64,000 bases of DNA from Bacilli bacterium (GCA_900768815.1 CAAGEE010000002.1:298193-362192), one strand, 5' to 3'; shown: positions 50,862-60,585, counted from the stretch's first letter. Program-made: numbers and translations. Notes: generated by a model from the letters alone, not told the origin.

Positions 50862-52766
50862 TTATTCTAATAAAAGTCTTACTGTACCTCTATCTTCTAA
50901 TTTTGTATTGGCTTCTGGTGACTGAGAAATTACTGTTTCTCCAGTACCGGTATATTCTATAGTAAAGTTTGATAATAGTTTTTTTGCTTCTTTGACACTT
51001 TTTCCAATGACATTTGGTACTTGATACATTATTTTATCGGTCCATTCCAAATCTTTTTCCATACCTTCTTTTTGTTCTTTTATATCTAAGGCATCAATTA
51101 TATCTAGTAGAACTCTTCTGGCGATAGGAGTTGTGGTATAACTTGATAGAAGTGCTGTATTTTTAGGATTATCAATAGCTAGATAGAAGACTGCTTCTGG
51201 ATCATTTGAAGGAACAATAGACATAAAAGACATTATATAGTTTCCGACCATGTATCTACCATCTTTTACTTTTTGAGCAGTACCAGTTTTACCCCCAATA
51301 CGATAACCTTCAATATAGGCAGCTTTTCCTCCACCTTTAGCAACAACACTTTCTAAAGCATGACGCATAATAGTAGAAGTTTCACTAGAAATTACTTTTC
51401 TAACTAGTGTTTTTGAAGTTTCTTGAATAATGCTATTTGTTTCTTTTTCAGCAATACTTTTTACGATATATGGTTTATATAGATAGCCACCATTAACGAC
51501 AGCAGATACGGCGGTTACTTGTTGAATAGGTGTGACACTTACTCCTTGACCAAAGGCAGTAGTTGATAATTCAACATTACCTACTTTTTCTAAAGGAAAC
51601 AAGATACCTTGTCCTTCACCATTTAAATCAACTCCTGTTTTTTCTCCAAAGCCAAATTTTTTAATATAGGAAAATAGTCTTTCTTTACCCAGCATTTGAC
51701 CCAGTTTTACGAAACCTGGGTTACAGGAATTTTGAAGTACTTGAAGAAAAGTTTGATCACCATGTCCACCGGCTTTCCAGCATTTTAGGACTGAACCATC
51801 GACATTAACACTACCAGAGTCATAGAAATGATCATTTTCAATATCAATAATTTTTTCTTCTACTGATGTTGCCATAGTGATAATTTTGAAAGTTGATCCT
51901 GGTTCATAGGAGGACCAAACTGGGAGGTTTCTACTTAGAACGTCTTGAGAGTACTTTTGATAAGTATTGGGATTATAATCTGGTCTTGATCCCATACCTA
52001 GGATTTCGCCAGTCTTAGGGTTCATGACAACGGCTAGAGCCATATCAGGAGAAAACATATCGACAATATTATCTAGTTCTCTTTCAATAGACTTTTGAAT
52101 ATTTATATCAATTGTTAAATAAAGATTCATACCATCTTGGGGTTCAACATAAACATCCGAAACATTTAATTTGTTACCTTTAGCATCAGAAAAGTATTTA
52201 ATAGCACCTGACTTGCCAGTTAGATATTTATCATACTCTAATTCTAAACCTGATAAACCTTGATTATCTATTCCAACATACCCTAATGAATGTGATAGTA
52301 AATTACCATAAGGATAGTATCTTTTGGCTTCTTTAACTAGATAGACGCCTTCTAGTTTTAGATTGGATATTTTTTCAGCGATATCATAGGAAAGTCGTCT
52401 TCCTTCAGGATGAACTCTTTCAATAGAAGTTTTTTTATAGACATGTTTTTTCATTTCAGCATAAGAAACATTTAATATTTTAGCAAGTTCTTCGGTTGCC
52501 TTTTCTTTTTCTTTAATTTGATTTGGTATTAAGACAAGAGATGTTGTTGTTAGATTATCAGCTAGCACTACTCCGTTTCGATCGAGAATTAGGCCTCTGT
52601 TAGCTTCGATTGGTAAGTCCCTGCTCCATAAGTTTGAAGCATACTCATTTAATTTTTTATAGTCAAATACTTGGATGTAGAAGACTCTTAAAATTATAAA
52701 TATAAAGAGAATTAACATTACTAAAAAAGTTATTTTTATACGTTCATCAATCTTTTTAAAAAACAT
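50862..52766 (-). CDS. Class B penicillin-binding protein with one PASTA domain (FtsI/SpoVD-like)
   Basis: This 634-residue transpeptidase cross-links peptidoglycan. It has an N-terminal anchor helix (about 10-32), a dimerisation domain, and the transpeptidase domain with SxxK (PGSTFK), SxN (NSCNPG) and KTG (GGKTGTAQ). One PASTA domain at the end (about 570-634, VPNVIGKSVKEAKKLL) is as in SpoVD. It is the probable partner of FtsW encoded at 42-43 kb. It could be the vegetative division enzyme; no sporulation genes are nearby. Its last gene neighbours are unrelated. Confidence 0.92.
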   Translation of the reverse strand: MFFKKIDERIKITFLVMLILFIFIILRVFYIQVFDYKKLNEYASNLWSRDLPIEANRGLILDRNGVVLADNLTTTSLVLIPNQIKEKEKATEELAKILNVSYAEMKKHVYKKTSIERVHPEGRRLSYDIAEKISNLKLEGVYLVKEAKRYYPYGNLLSHSLGYVGIDNQGLSGLELEYDKYLTGKSGAIKYFSDAKGNKLNVSDVYVEPQDGMNLYLTIDINIQKSIERELDNIVDMFSPDMALAVVMNPKTGEILGMGSRPDYNPNTYQKYSQDVLSRNLPVWSSYEPGSTFKIITMATSVEEKIIDIENDHFYDSGSVNVDGSVLKCWKAGGHGDQTFLQVLQNSCNPGFVKLGQMLGKERLFSYIKKFGFGEKTGVDLNGEGQGILFPLEKVGNVELSTTAFGQGVSVTPIQQVTAVSAVVNGGYLYKPYIVKSIAEKETNSIIQETSKTLVRKVISSETSTIMRHALESVVAKGGGKAAYIEGYRIGGKTGTAQKVKDGRYMVGNYIMSFMSIVPSNDPEAVFYLAIDNPKNTALLSSYTTTPIARRVLLDIIDALDIKEQKEGMEKDLEWTDKIMYQVPNVIGKSVKEAKKLLSNFTIEYTGTGETVISQSPEANTKLEDRGTVRLLLE

Positions 52767-52800
52767 AATTTCACCTATAGATATTTATGCTTTTTAAACA

Positions 52801-52830
52801 AAAAAAAGAAGTACTTTAGGAAGCACCTCT
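52801..52830 (-). terminator. Terminator of the beta-helix surface protein gene
   Basis: Minus-strand stem GAGGTGCTT / AAGTACTTC, nine pairs with two G-T, four-base loop and a T run. Confidence 0.7.
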
Positions 52831-52842
52831 TAATTATTTTTA

Positions 52843-54141
52843 TTATGAAAGTCTATTCTTTAATACAACTGCAGTACCTAATGTACCTAGAGCTGCTAAT
52901 GAGATGATTAAGAATAAATTAATATCAGAAGTTTCTGGATTCTTTTCTCCTTTTTCTTCGTCTTTTAATTCTACAAGTTTCATATATAATTCTGTATCAC
53001 TATCAATTGGATTTGCAAAATCAAATTCTTGAGTTAATTCTTCATCTAAATAGAAACCAGCTAATTTTAATTTGTCTGCAGCTAATTCATTATTGATTTC
53101 ATCAATCATAGCTTTTAATTCTTCTGCAGTAAATACTGTTCCCTTTGGAATTTGAATTGTTTCAGCAGAATTTCCAGCAATTAGTCTTAAGTTTACAGTT
53201 ATTTCTGTAGTATCATCACTAAAGTCTTGGCCAATTTTCTCTTCAAACTTAGCATTGATTTCTGCTTCTACTAGGTCTGTTGCTAATGAGTTTGGTCCTC
53301 CAGATGTACCAGCACTAATTGTAGTAATTTCTCCATCAAAAATCTTTAAACTAACTTTTTCATTAACTATACCATCAACACCTGTATCACTAGAATCACC
53401 TGCTGCATATACAGCATTAATTTTTCCACCGTTGATTGTTGTTGTTATAGTATTCATTTCACCACGGTTAACACCTTGAACTGTAGAAATTTCTCCTCCA
53501 TTAATTGTAAAATTTACATCACCAGTGTAACCATTAGATCCTCCTGCTATAGCATAATTAGTCTTAACATTATTAATAGTTACTGTTGATTTACCAGTAT
53601 ATGAGTAGCTTTCTCCTCCACCCCATACTGCATACTTAACAGTTCCACCATTTATAGTTATTTCAGTTTCATCTACTATTGTTATGGCTTTTGTTCTATC
53701 CTTTGCATTTTCAACATTAGAATCAATAAAATCACCATCAGTAGCTCTTTTTAGATGATGTGCGCCGCCACCCATAAGGCTACCAGTAATTGTACCATTG
53801 TTCATTATTATGGTTGCTTTTTTTACGATACTCTTGTGTAGTCCACCACCAATAACATTCTTTACTGTTCCTCCATTCATTGTAATTGAAGAACTTTCAA
53901 TAGCCTCATCTGAATTGTGAGATCCACCGAAAACTGTTGTATTTTCAGCTACAAGGGCTTCACCGCCTTCCCATTTAATTAGTGCTCCAGCCGTTCCATC
54001 GGTTCTTTCTTCAATAGTAATTGGAGTACCATTTGCATAAAGTGATTTTTCTGCTGCAACATACTCAGGTGCTTTAGCAAATACTACTGAAGGAATAAAA
54101 AATGCACATGCGGCAATAGTTAATAATAAATTCCTTTTCAT
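52843..54141 (-). CDS. Secreted surface protein with beta-repeats and an NPETSD-type C-terminal anchor
   Basis: This 432-residue protein has a signal peptide (about 1-22, ending VFA) followed by short repeats with the pattern T-I-N-G-G-x-(I/V)-x-x-x-x-G-G-G (about 75-290). These are typical of right-handed beta-helix or autotransporter-like surface proteins. A segment near 330-395 (GFYLDEELTQEFDF and following) resembles an InlB B-repeat/Flg_new unit. The C-terminus is NPETSD, then a hydrophobic helix and a basic tail, like a variant sortase signal; no sortase is in the window. It has its own promoter (54190-54217). Confidence 0.8.
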   Translation of the reverse strand: MKRNLLLTIAACAFFIPSVVFAKAPEYVAAEKSLYANGTPITIEERTDGTAGALIKWEGGEALVAENTTVFGGSHNSDEAIESSSITMNGGTVKNVIGGGLHKSIVKKATIIMNNGTITGSLMGGGAHHLKRATDGDFIDSNVENAKDRTKAITIVDETEITINGGTVKYAVWGGGESYSYTGKSTVTINNVKTNYAIAGGSNGYTGDVNFTINGGEISTVQGVNRGEMNTITTTINGGKINAVYAAGDSSDTGVDGIVNEKVSLKIFDGEITTISAGTSGGPNSLATDLVEAEINAKFEEKIGQDFSDDTTEITVNLRLIAGNSAETIQIPKGTVFTAEELKAMIDEINNELAADKLKLAGFYLDEELTQEFDFANPIDSDTELYMKLVELKDEEKGEKNPETSDINLFLIISLAALGTLGTAVVLKNRLS

Positions 54142-54189
54142 TTTTTCTCTCCTTTACAATATTAGAATAGATTTTCTATTCTTAATATA

Positions 54190-54217
54190 AGTATAGCAAA
54201 TATATTTTTTTAGTCAA
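54190..54217 (-). promoter_or_regulatory. Promoter of the beta-helix protein gene
   Basis: Minus strand TTGACT (54212-54217), 16-base spacer, TATACT (54190-54195). Confidence 0.7.
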
Positions 54218-54283
54218 TTGGCTTCTGCTTTTATTTCAAAATTTGTCATTTTTAGACGCTTTTTTTATATTTTTCACTTAATA

Positions 54284-54316
54284 ATAAAAGAACACTTTCA
54301 GATAAAAGTGTTCTTA
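54284..54316 (-). terminator. Terminator of the Cna_B adhesin gene
   Basis: Eleven-base stem AAGAACACTTT / AAAGTGTTCTT with a six-base loop and T-rich tail on the minus strand. Confidence 0.85.
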
Positions 54317-54322
54317 GTATTT

Positions 54323-57300
54323 TTAGTTTTCTTTCTTCTTAAAAACATAAGTTATACTTAATGCTCCTAGAATTAGCACTAACATTTCACGATATAAATT
54401 GTTAGTATTTGAAGATGTTCCAGTATATGGTGGAATTATTTCTCCTTTTGATTTATAAGAATTAATAATTGTATAACCATCATAACTTGTTACATAGTCT
54501 TCTAATTCTACTTCTTCAACAGTATAAATTATTTCTTCTCCATTTAAGTATTTTTGTAATCCATCTAAGGTATATGTCCAATTATTTTCTTTTGTTATTT
54601 CAACAATTTCAAATAATTTTCCATTTGCATAGATGTTTACTGCAATTGAATCTGGACGAGAACTTTCATTGCCTAAATCATCCCATACTTTTTTAATTAC
54701 AATATCTGTTGTTTCTAGTTCATGGGTATTTCTAATAACTATTGTTATATTGTTATCATTTTCTTTAATAGGATCAGTTACTGTAGGAGTGTATCCTTTT
54801 ACGACATCTTCTACTATTTCATAAATAATTTCTTGTCCATTTTTATATTTTGGTAAGTCTTTAAATGTTGCTTGCCAATTAGTTTCTTCTGAGAGAATTG
54901 CTTTTTGAACTTCTTCGTCGTTGGCTTTTATTCTTACAGTAATTGAATTTGGACGAAGGCCATCATTATTTTCTTCATCGTACCATTCTTTTTGAATATT
55001 GAATGTTACTGTTTCTGGAGTATGGGTATTAGTTATAGTAAAGTCTTTTATTTCACTTGTATAACCATCCACATCTACTTCTTCTACTGTGTAGATAATT
55101 TCTTGACCATTTTCATAGACTGGTAAGTTTACAAATTTGAAATTCCAGTTACCATCATTATCTTCTTTAACTATAGTCTCGGTTACTTTTGTTGTTTTGC
55201 CGGCTACAGTTTTATTTAAAATTACAGTTATTTCTTCTGGTCTTTTTCCATCTTGATTATCAACATCATTCCATATCTTTTTACCGGTAATATCAATTGT
55301 TTCTGGAGTGTGAGTATTGGTAATATCAAGGCCATTGTACTCAACATTATATCCATCTATATTGTCTTCAATTACAGTATAAGTAATTACTTGACCTTCA
55401 TAGTATTTGTCTACTTTTCCAAAATTATATTTCCAGTTAGTAGCAGCAGTTACCTCTATTTTTTCAGACGTATAAACTGTTTTGTCTCCTACTTTTCCAA
55501 TTAAAGTAACTTTAATTGAGTCTGGACGAATTCCATCTTGGTTATTAGCATCATCCCATGTCTTTTCACCAGATAATTCTAGTTGTTCATTTTCATGAGT
55601 ATTAATAATTGTTAATGGATTTTTTTCATCATATGAAGTCTCGTAATTTTCTACAGGTACTTCTTCTACTGTGTAGATAATTTCTTGACCATTTTCATAT
55701 TTTGGCAAATTTTTAAATTCATAAGTCCACTTATTTGCTGTTGTAGCACTAGAACTAGTTACTGTAGTAGTTTTAATAATTTGTTCATTTGCAAGTAATT
55801 TTATAGTTACACTATTTGGTCTAGTATTGTCGTTGTTATTGTTATCTAACCATACTTTTTCACCAGTTATATCAATTGTTACTGGAGTGTGAGTATTAGT
55901 AATTGTATAACCATCTTTTACTGAACCTGTTATCTCTACTGTATAACCAGTTAATGTTGTTTTTTCTTCGATTGTATATTTGATTTCATTACCATTTTTA
56001 TATTTTTGTAAATTGTTAAATGTATATGTCCAGTTATTAGTATCTGATAGAGTAACAGTCTCTACCTCTTTACCATCTGCAAGTAAGGCTACTGTAATTT
56101 CTTTACGTAAGCCATCTTGGTTATTGTTATCTTTCCATACCTTTCTTACTGATACTTCTACTGATTTATCAATTTCGTGGGTATTTGTGATTGTTGTTCC
56201 TGTTACTTCTGTTGTATAACCTGGTACATTTAATTCTTTTACAGTATAGTCTATTAAATAATTTTCTTCATTTTCATGTCCTTCTTCATAGACATATAAA
56301 TCGGTAAATTCATAGGTCCAATTAGTAGAAGCACTAACTTCTTGTGAAGATATTTCTTGATTATTTGCTAGTAATTTTACTGTTATAGTAGTTGGACGAA
56401 GACCATCATTATTATTGTCATCTTTCCATACTTTTTCACCAGATAGTGATGTTTTTTGACGAGAATTTATTAGTAATGTTACTTTTGCATCGTTACTATA
56501 AACAAACTCTGTTTCATGGTGAGTATTGATTGTACTTTTTATATGATAAGTAAATTCAACTTCACCTAATGCTTCTCTTGTCGCATCAAAAGTAAATGTT
56601 CCATCTTCATTAATTGTTAGAGTACCTTGTAAAACTCCTTCTTTAATAATTTGATATTTATTAGTTTCACTTGATACTTTAACAACTGTTGATGTTTCAT
56701 TTATAATTATTTCATCTTTTACTTCTACTGTGTCATTTGCTTTTGTTTTATCAGTTTTTATTTTTTTGTTTAAATCATTATTTAAAATACTTGTACCAGT
56801 AATTGTTGATGAGGCATAACCTATGTAACTTGGATTTTCACTATGGTGATCATCGTTTGCAATTGCTGGTATTTTAACCGTTGGTTGTACAAAAGTTATT
56901 TCTTGAGAAGTTTTTTCATAATAAGGATTTTCTTCAGCAACTGTTGTTTTTAGAGTTGCACTTTGGTTAGTATAAATACTACCATGATAGTCATCTTTTG
57001 CTTTTACTTCGTATGTTATTTCATTTATACTATTGGCATCTATATTACCAATATTCCAAGTTAAGGTAGTTGTGCCATCTGTATTTTCTACAACTTCTAT
57101 ACCTTGTTCTATCAAAGATGCTTTTGAAGAATCAGTTAAAGTGAACTCTTTTGGAATTATATCTGTTACAACACTGTTTTTTCCAATTATGTTCATTAAT
57201 TGTTCTGATAAGTCTTCAAACATTTTCTTTAAATCTTCTCCAGTTAAAGCATTGTAGTTTTTATATAATGGATTTTTACTTTCTGGATTTATTTTTGCTA

Positions 57301-58123
57301 ATTTTTCTTTTGCTTCATCTTCATTTCCAAAAACAATTGTATAGACATCAGATGTTTTATGATTTGTTTTTAAGTTATCTAATTCAGTTTTTGCGGCATC
57401 TGATGGTCTTTGGCTATCGCAAATATAATCTAGTCTTTCCCATCTACAATTATAATCAACTATAGCATCATTTTGTCCATTACCATATCTATTACCATTA
57501 TAGTTAAAGAAAGTTGGAACGCCGTCTGTTAGAATGATAACTATTTGTTTAGCATCTTCTCTTTTTCCATTACTTAGTACTGTTTTTGCTTTTGCAATAG
57601 CAGCCTGTAAATTGGTACCACCTTTTTGAGAATTGCTTGGTATGTTTAATTTGTTGTTAATGAATCTAGTAACGGTAGTTTTACTATCTGTCATTTCTTG
57701 AACGTCCATTACTTGAGTTCCAAATTCAACTATACCAATTTTTACAGTACCTTTGTTATCCATTAAGGTATTAGCAAAGTCTGTAGCAGCTTTTTTAGCA
57801 TCTTCCATTCTAGTTTTTTGACTAAATTTACTTGATTGGTTTGCCATACTATTTGAACTATCAAATATTAACACAATGTCAAGTTTGCCATTTGTCACTA
57901 CTGACGTATTGTACGAATTTGCTTTTACTGATAGATTTACTTTGGCATATCTACCTTTTTCTAGGTTGTCGGCACTTGTTTCATCATAGATCTTTGTTGC
58001 TGTTTTGGATACAATAATTTTACCTGCTTCATCTTGAGCATTTCCAACTATTGTTAGGCCAAATATTCCAGCAATTACAAAAAGCCAGGTGAAAAGTTTT
58101 TTCAATTTAGAATTTTTAACCAT
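54323..58123 (-). CDS. Cell-wall adhesin with VWA domain and seven Cna_B repeats
   Basis: This 1266-residue surface protein has a signal peptide (about 1-30), a von Willebrand A domain (about 80-330) with the metal-binding DSSNS motif, then beta-sandwich domains (about 330-590). Seven Cna_B domains follow (about 595-1215), most starting G-E-K-x-W-x-D and ending NTHE or NTHT. The K, E and N that form intramolecular isopeptide bonds are at the expected places. The C-terminus IPPYTG, hydrophobic helix and KKKEN form a sortase signal. It likely works as a pilin-like or collagen-type adhesin. Codon use fits the neighbours. Confidence 0.92.
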   Translation of the reverse strand: MVKNSKLKKLFTWLFVIAGIFGLTIVGNAQDEAGKIIVSKTATKIYDETSADNLEKGRYAKVNLSVKANSYNTSVVTNGKLDIVLIFDSSNSMANQSSKFSQKTRMEDAKKAATDFANTLMDNKGTVKIGIVEFGTQVMDVQEMTDSKTTVTRFINNKLNIPSNSQKGGTNLQAAIAKAKTVLSNGKREDAKQIVIILTDGVPTFFNYNGNRYGNGQNDAIVDYNCRWERLDYICDSQRPSDAAKTELDNLKTNHKTSDVYTIVFGNEDEAKEKLAKINPESKNPLYKNYNALTGEDLKKMFEDLSEQLMNIIGKNSVVTDIIPKEFTLTDSSKASLIEQGIEVVENTDGTTTLTWNIGNIDANSINEITYEVKAKDDYHGSIYTNQSATLKTTVAEENPYYEKTSQEITFVQPTVKIPAIANDDHHSENPSYIGYASSTITGTSILNNDLNKKIKTDKTKANDTVEVKDEIIINETSTVVKVSSETNKYQIIKEGVLQGTLTINEDGTFTFDATREALGEVEFTYHIKSTINTHHETEFVYSNDAKVTLLINSRQKTSLSGEKVWKDDNNNDGLRPTTITVKLLANNQEISSQEVSASTNWTYEFTDLYVYEEGHENEENYLIDYTVKELNVPGYTTEVTGTTITNTHEIDKSVEVSVRKVWKDNNNQDGLRKEITVALLADGKEVETVTLSDTNNWTYTFNNLQKYKNGNEIKYTIEEKTTLTGYTVEITGSVKDGYTITNTHTPVTIDITGEKVWLDNNNNDNTRPNSVTIKLLANEQIIKTTTVTSSSATTANKWTYEFKNLPKYENGQEIIYTVEEVPVENYETSYDEKNPLTIINTHENEQLELSGEKTWDDANNQDGIRPDSIKVTLIGKVGDKTVYTSEKIEVTAATNWKYNFGKVDKYYEGQVITYTVIEDNIDGYNVEYNGLDITNTHTPETIDITGKKIWNDVDNQDGKRPEEITVILNKTVAGKTTKVTETIVKEDNDGNWNFKFVNLPVYENGQEIIYTVEEVDVDGYTSEIKDFTITNTHTPETVTFNIQKEWYDEENNDGLRPNSITVRIKANDEEVQKAILSEETNWQATFKDLPKYKNGQEIIYEIVEDVVKGYTPTVTDPIKENDNNITIVIRNTHELETTDIVIKKVWDDLGNESSRPDSIAVNIYANGKLFEIVEITKENNWTYTLDGLQKYLNGEEIIYTVEEVELEDYVTSYDGYTIINSYKSKGEIIPPYTGTSSNTNNLYREMLVLILGALSITYVFKKKEN

Positions 58124-58187
58124 TTATATTTCCTCCCATTTGTTTTTTCTAAGAATCAATATTTTCAGCTCTTAGAGTTAGCTCACT

Positions 58188-58216
58188 ATACTAACTTATT
58201 ATTATATCTTTGTCAA
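58188..58216 (-). promoter_or_regulatory. Promoter of the Cna_B adhesin gene
   Basis: Minus strand perfect TTGACA (58211-58216), 17-base spacer, TAGTAT (58188-58193). About 65 bases of untranslated leader follow. Confidence 0.75.
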
Positions 58217-58325
58217 ATGAATTTATGAATTTTGGACTAAAAATAAGAACGATTTTACCTTTTTAGAAAAAAACATCATTAAAAATAGCTTTTCTAATAA
58301 TATTATGTTTGGAAATTATAAAATT

Positions 58326-58364
58326 AAAAAAAGAAACAGTCGTTTTATTTCGACTGTTTTTTCT
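58326..58364. terminator. Terminator of the diacylglycerol kinase-like gene
   Basis: Stem AAACAGTCG / CGACTGTTT with an eight-base loop; T runs flank it on both strands. Confidence 0.85.
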
Positions 58365-58378
58365 ATTAAATTTTTCTT

Positions 58379-59248
58379 TTATCTTGTGATTTTTTTAATA
58401 AGTTCTTTATTGTTATATATTGTGATGGCGTGGGATATTATTTTAACATTGAACTTTTTAGCAGTTATAATCTCTCCATCTATATTACAAACTAGTTCTC
58501 TATCACATTTAAATTTAACTTTAGTAGCTTGGCTCTTATGGACTTTATTGTGTCTTTCGTGTATTCCTCGTTTTAACATATTAATTAATGATGGGAGATG
58601 AAATTTACTTACTTTCTCTACATAATAGACATCAAAATAGCCATCTGTCAATTTAGCACTGGGAGCAATTTTATATCCGCCTCCATAAACTTGACCATTA
58701 CAAATTGTTAGAATGGTACATTTGCCTTTTTTCTGTTCTTTTTCATCAATTGATAGGTCTATGTCTTTGTATTTATATTTAAAAAAAGTATATATTAGAC
58801 TGGCATTATATATTTGATTAGTAGGTACTTTTCTTTTTTTCATTAGTGAAACATTGTTAGCTACTTCAGCATCTATACCAATGCTTATTATATTTATAAA
58901 ATAACGATCATTTACTTTACCTATATCAATTGTTGGATATTCTTCGTCTATTTTAGAGAGTGTTTTATAAAAATCATTGCCTGATCCTGAAGGAATTACT
59001 CCAAGTAAGTTTTTTGTTCCGACTATGCCATTTAACACTTCATTTAATGTACCATCTCCACCAACACTATAAATAATATTTTTAGAAAAACGATATTTTC
59101 TGGCTATTTTGGTTGCTTCTTTAGGATATTCTGTATAATGTATTTTATAGTCTAAATGTTCTTCTTCACAGACTTTTTTTATTCTATCTACGGTTTTTAG
59201 TGTTTTTCCTTTTCCTGAGATTGGATTAACTATAAAAATATGTTTCAT
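58379..59248 (-). CDS. Diacylglycerol/lipid kinase family protein (DagK/YegS type)
   Basis: The 289-residue protein has the DAGK catalytic fold: NPISGKGKT at the N-terminus, the nucleotide-binding GGDGTLNEV (about 64-72), PSGSGNDF and the C-terminal CDRELVCNIDGE that closes the lipid kinase fold. Such enzymes phosphorylate diacylglycerol or a related lipid, feeding phosphatidic acid back into phospholipid synthesis in the membrane. SD GGTGAT four to five bases before ATG. It lies between ackA and the adhesin; each has its own terminator. Confidence 0.88.
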   Translation of the reverse strand: MKHIFIVNPISGKGKTLKTVDRIKKVCEEEHLDYKIHYTEYPKEATKIARKYRFSKNIIYSVGGDGTLNEVLNGIVGTKNLLGVIPSGSGNDFYKTLSKIDEEYPTIDIGKVNDRYFINIISIGIDAEVANNVSLMKKRKVPTNQIYNASLIYTFFKYKYKDIDLSIDEKEQKKGKCTILTICNGQVYGGGYKIAPSAKLTDGYFDVYYVEKVSKFHLPSLINMLKRGIHERHNKVHKSQATKVKFKCDRELVCNIDGEIITAKKFNVKIISHAITIYNNKELIKKITR

Positions 59249-59307
59249 AACATCACCAAACTTAATTATTTCTTTATTATTATAGCATTTTATTTATTTT
59301 TAGTAAA

Positions 59308-59336
59308 TTTAAAAGTACGCTTTTGGCGTACTTTCT
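59308..59336 (-). terminator. Terminator of ackA
   Basis: Nine-base stem AAAGTACGC / GCGTACTTT with a five-base loop and T/A-rich tail on the minus strand, just after the stop. Confidence 0.8.
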
Positions 59337-59352
59337 TTGGTATATTTTTATC

Positions 59353-60561
59353 TTACTTTGATACAGTTTCGTATGTATCTCTTATGATCATTAATTCTTC
59401 ATCTGTTGGAATTACATATACTGGAATACTTGAATCTTTTGTTGTGATAATTCCTTCTCTTTCAGATCTGAATTTTGCGATGTTGTTATTTGCTTCGGCA
59501 TCGAAAGTAATGTTCATTGGTTTTTCAATCTTTCTCATTATTCCAGCTCTTAAATCAATATCATTTTCTCCTGCGCCGGCTGTAAATATAACAGCATCTA
59601 CATCAGCATTTAATTCAAAATAGTATTGAGCAATATATTTAACAACTGAGTTTTCAACCATTTCTAGAGCTAATTTAGCTTTTTCTTCACCTTGAACAGC
59701 TAACTCTTCAACATCTCGAAAGTCGTTTTTACCACAAATTCCAAGCAATCCTGATTTTTTACTTAGATCTTGCATTATATCATCAATACTTCTTCCTGAT
59801 TCTTTAGCAACATATTCTGGAATAGATACATCTATTGAACCGCAACGTGTACCCATTATTAATCCTTCTATTGCTGACATACCTAATGAAGTATTTACAC
59901 TCTTACCATCTTTAATAGCTGCTACTGATGCTCCAGAACCGATATGACAAATAATAAGATTAACATCTTTTTTGCCAAGCCTTTTTTGCATCTCTTGAGT
60001 TATATATTGATGACTACTTCCATGGAAACCATATCTTCTAACTCCATATTTTTCATACCATTCATAAGGTACAGCATAAATGTAGTTTTCTTTTGGTAAA
60101 GTTTGATGGAATGATGTGTCAAATACAGCAACTTGTGGTACGTTTGCTAATTCTTGTTCCATAGCTCTAATACCAGCTAATTGACCTGGGTGATGTAGTG
60201 GAACTAGCTTTGTTAATTCTTCAATATGTTTAATTACTTCATCATCAATTAATACTGAAGACGGATAGTATTCTCCACCGTGTCCAATACGATGACCTAC
60301 TCCTTTTATTTCAGCGGTACTTTCAATTATCTTGTTGTCAATTAATTCTTTCATCATAGTTTCTACAGCTTCTAAATGGTTTTTTAAAGGAGCTTCATGC
60401 TTAATTTTTTCTCCATTTATTTTTAAGGTCCAGAAACAATCTGGAGCACCAATTTTCTCAATATATCCATTAATTAATTCTTTTTCTTCTGGCATTGAGT
60501 ATAATGCGAATTTTAATGATGAACTACCACCATTAATTACTAAATATTTTTCATTTGTCAT
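59353..60561 (-). CDS. ackA: Acetate kinase
   Basis: This 402-residue enzyme makes ATP and acetate from acetyl phosphate and ADP in fermentation. The family motifs are present: VINGGSSSLKF (1st phosphate loop), GHRIGHGGEYY, FDTSFHQTLP, YGFHGSSHQY, HIGSGASV and GTRCGSIDVSIPEY. The start is the ATG at 60561 with AGGAGG seven bases upstream; the six extra codons to 60579 overlap the promoter leader. It has a consensus promoter and a terminator. The phosphotransacetylase gene is not in the window. Confidence 0.96.
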   Translation of the reverse strand: MTNEKYLVINGGSSSLKFALYSMPEEKELINGYIEKIGAPDCFWTLKINGEKIKHEAPLKNHLEAVETMMKELIDNKIIESTAEIKGVGHRIGHGGEYYPSSVLIDDEVIKHIEELTKLVPLHHPGQLAGIRAMEQELANVPQVAVFDTSFHQTLPKENYIYAVPYEWYEKYGVRRYGFHGSSHQYITQEMQKRLGKKDVNLIICHIGSGASVAAIKDGKSVNTSLGMSAIEGLIMGTRCGSIDVSIPEYVAKESGRSIDDIMQDLSKKSGLLGICGKNDFRDVEELAVQGEEKAKLALEMVENSVVKYIAQYYFELNADVDAVIFTAGAGENDIDLRAGIMRKIEKPMNITFDAEANNNIAKFRSEREGIITTKDSSIPVYVIPTDEELMIIRDTYETVSK

Positions 60562-60585
60562 GTTTTTCCTCCTAAACATGTATTT

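Noticed and set aside
57151..57465. Plus-strand frame of 104 codons opposite the VWA domain of the adhesin
   Set aside because: Composition is that of an antisense shadow (leucine and phenylalanine rich) and the minus-strand gene has clear domains.
55000..58000. Cna_B-coding DNA as a possible CRISPR or satellite repeat
   Set aside because: Repeats are long, diverged at DNA level and keep the reading frame; they are protein domains.
58305..58601. Plus-strand frame of 98 codons overlapping the diacylglycerol kinase-like gene
   Set aside because: It starts in a terminator and runs antisense through conserved lipid kinase motifs.
59240..59623. Plus-strand frame of 127 codons opposite ackA
   Set aside because: Antisense of conserved acetate kinase sequence, no ribosome site, passes through the ackA terminator.
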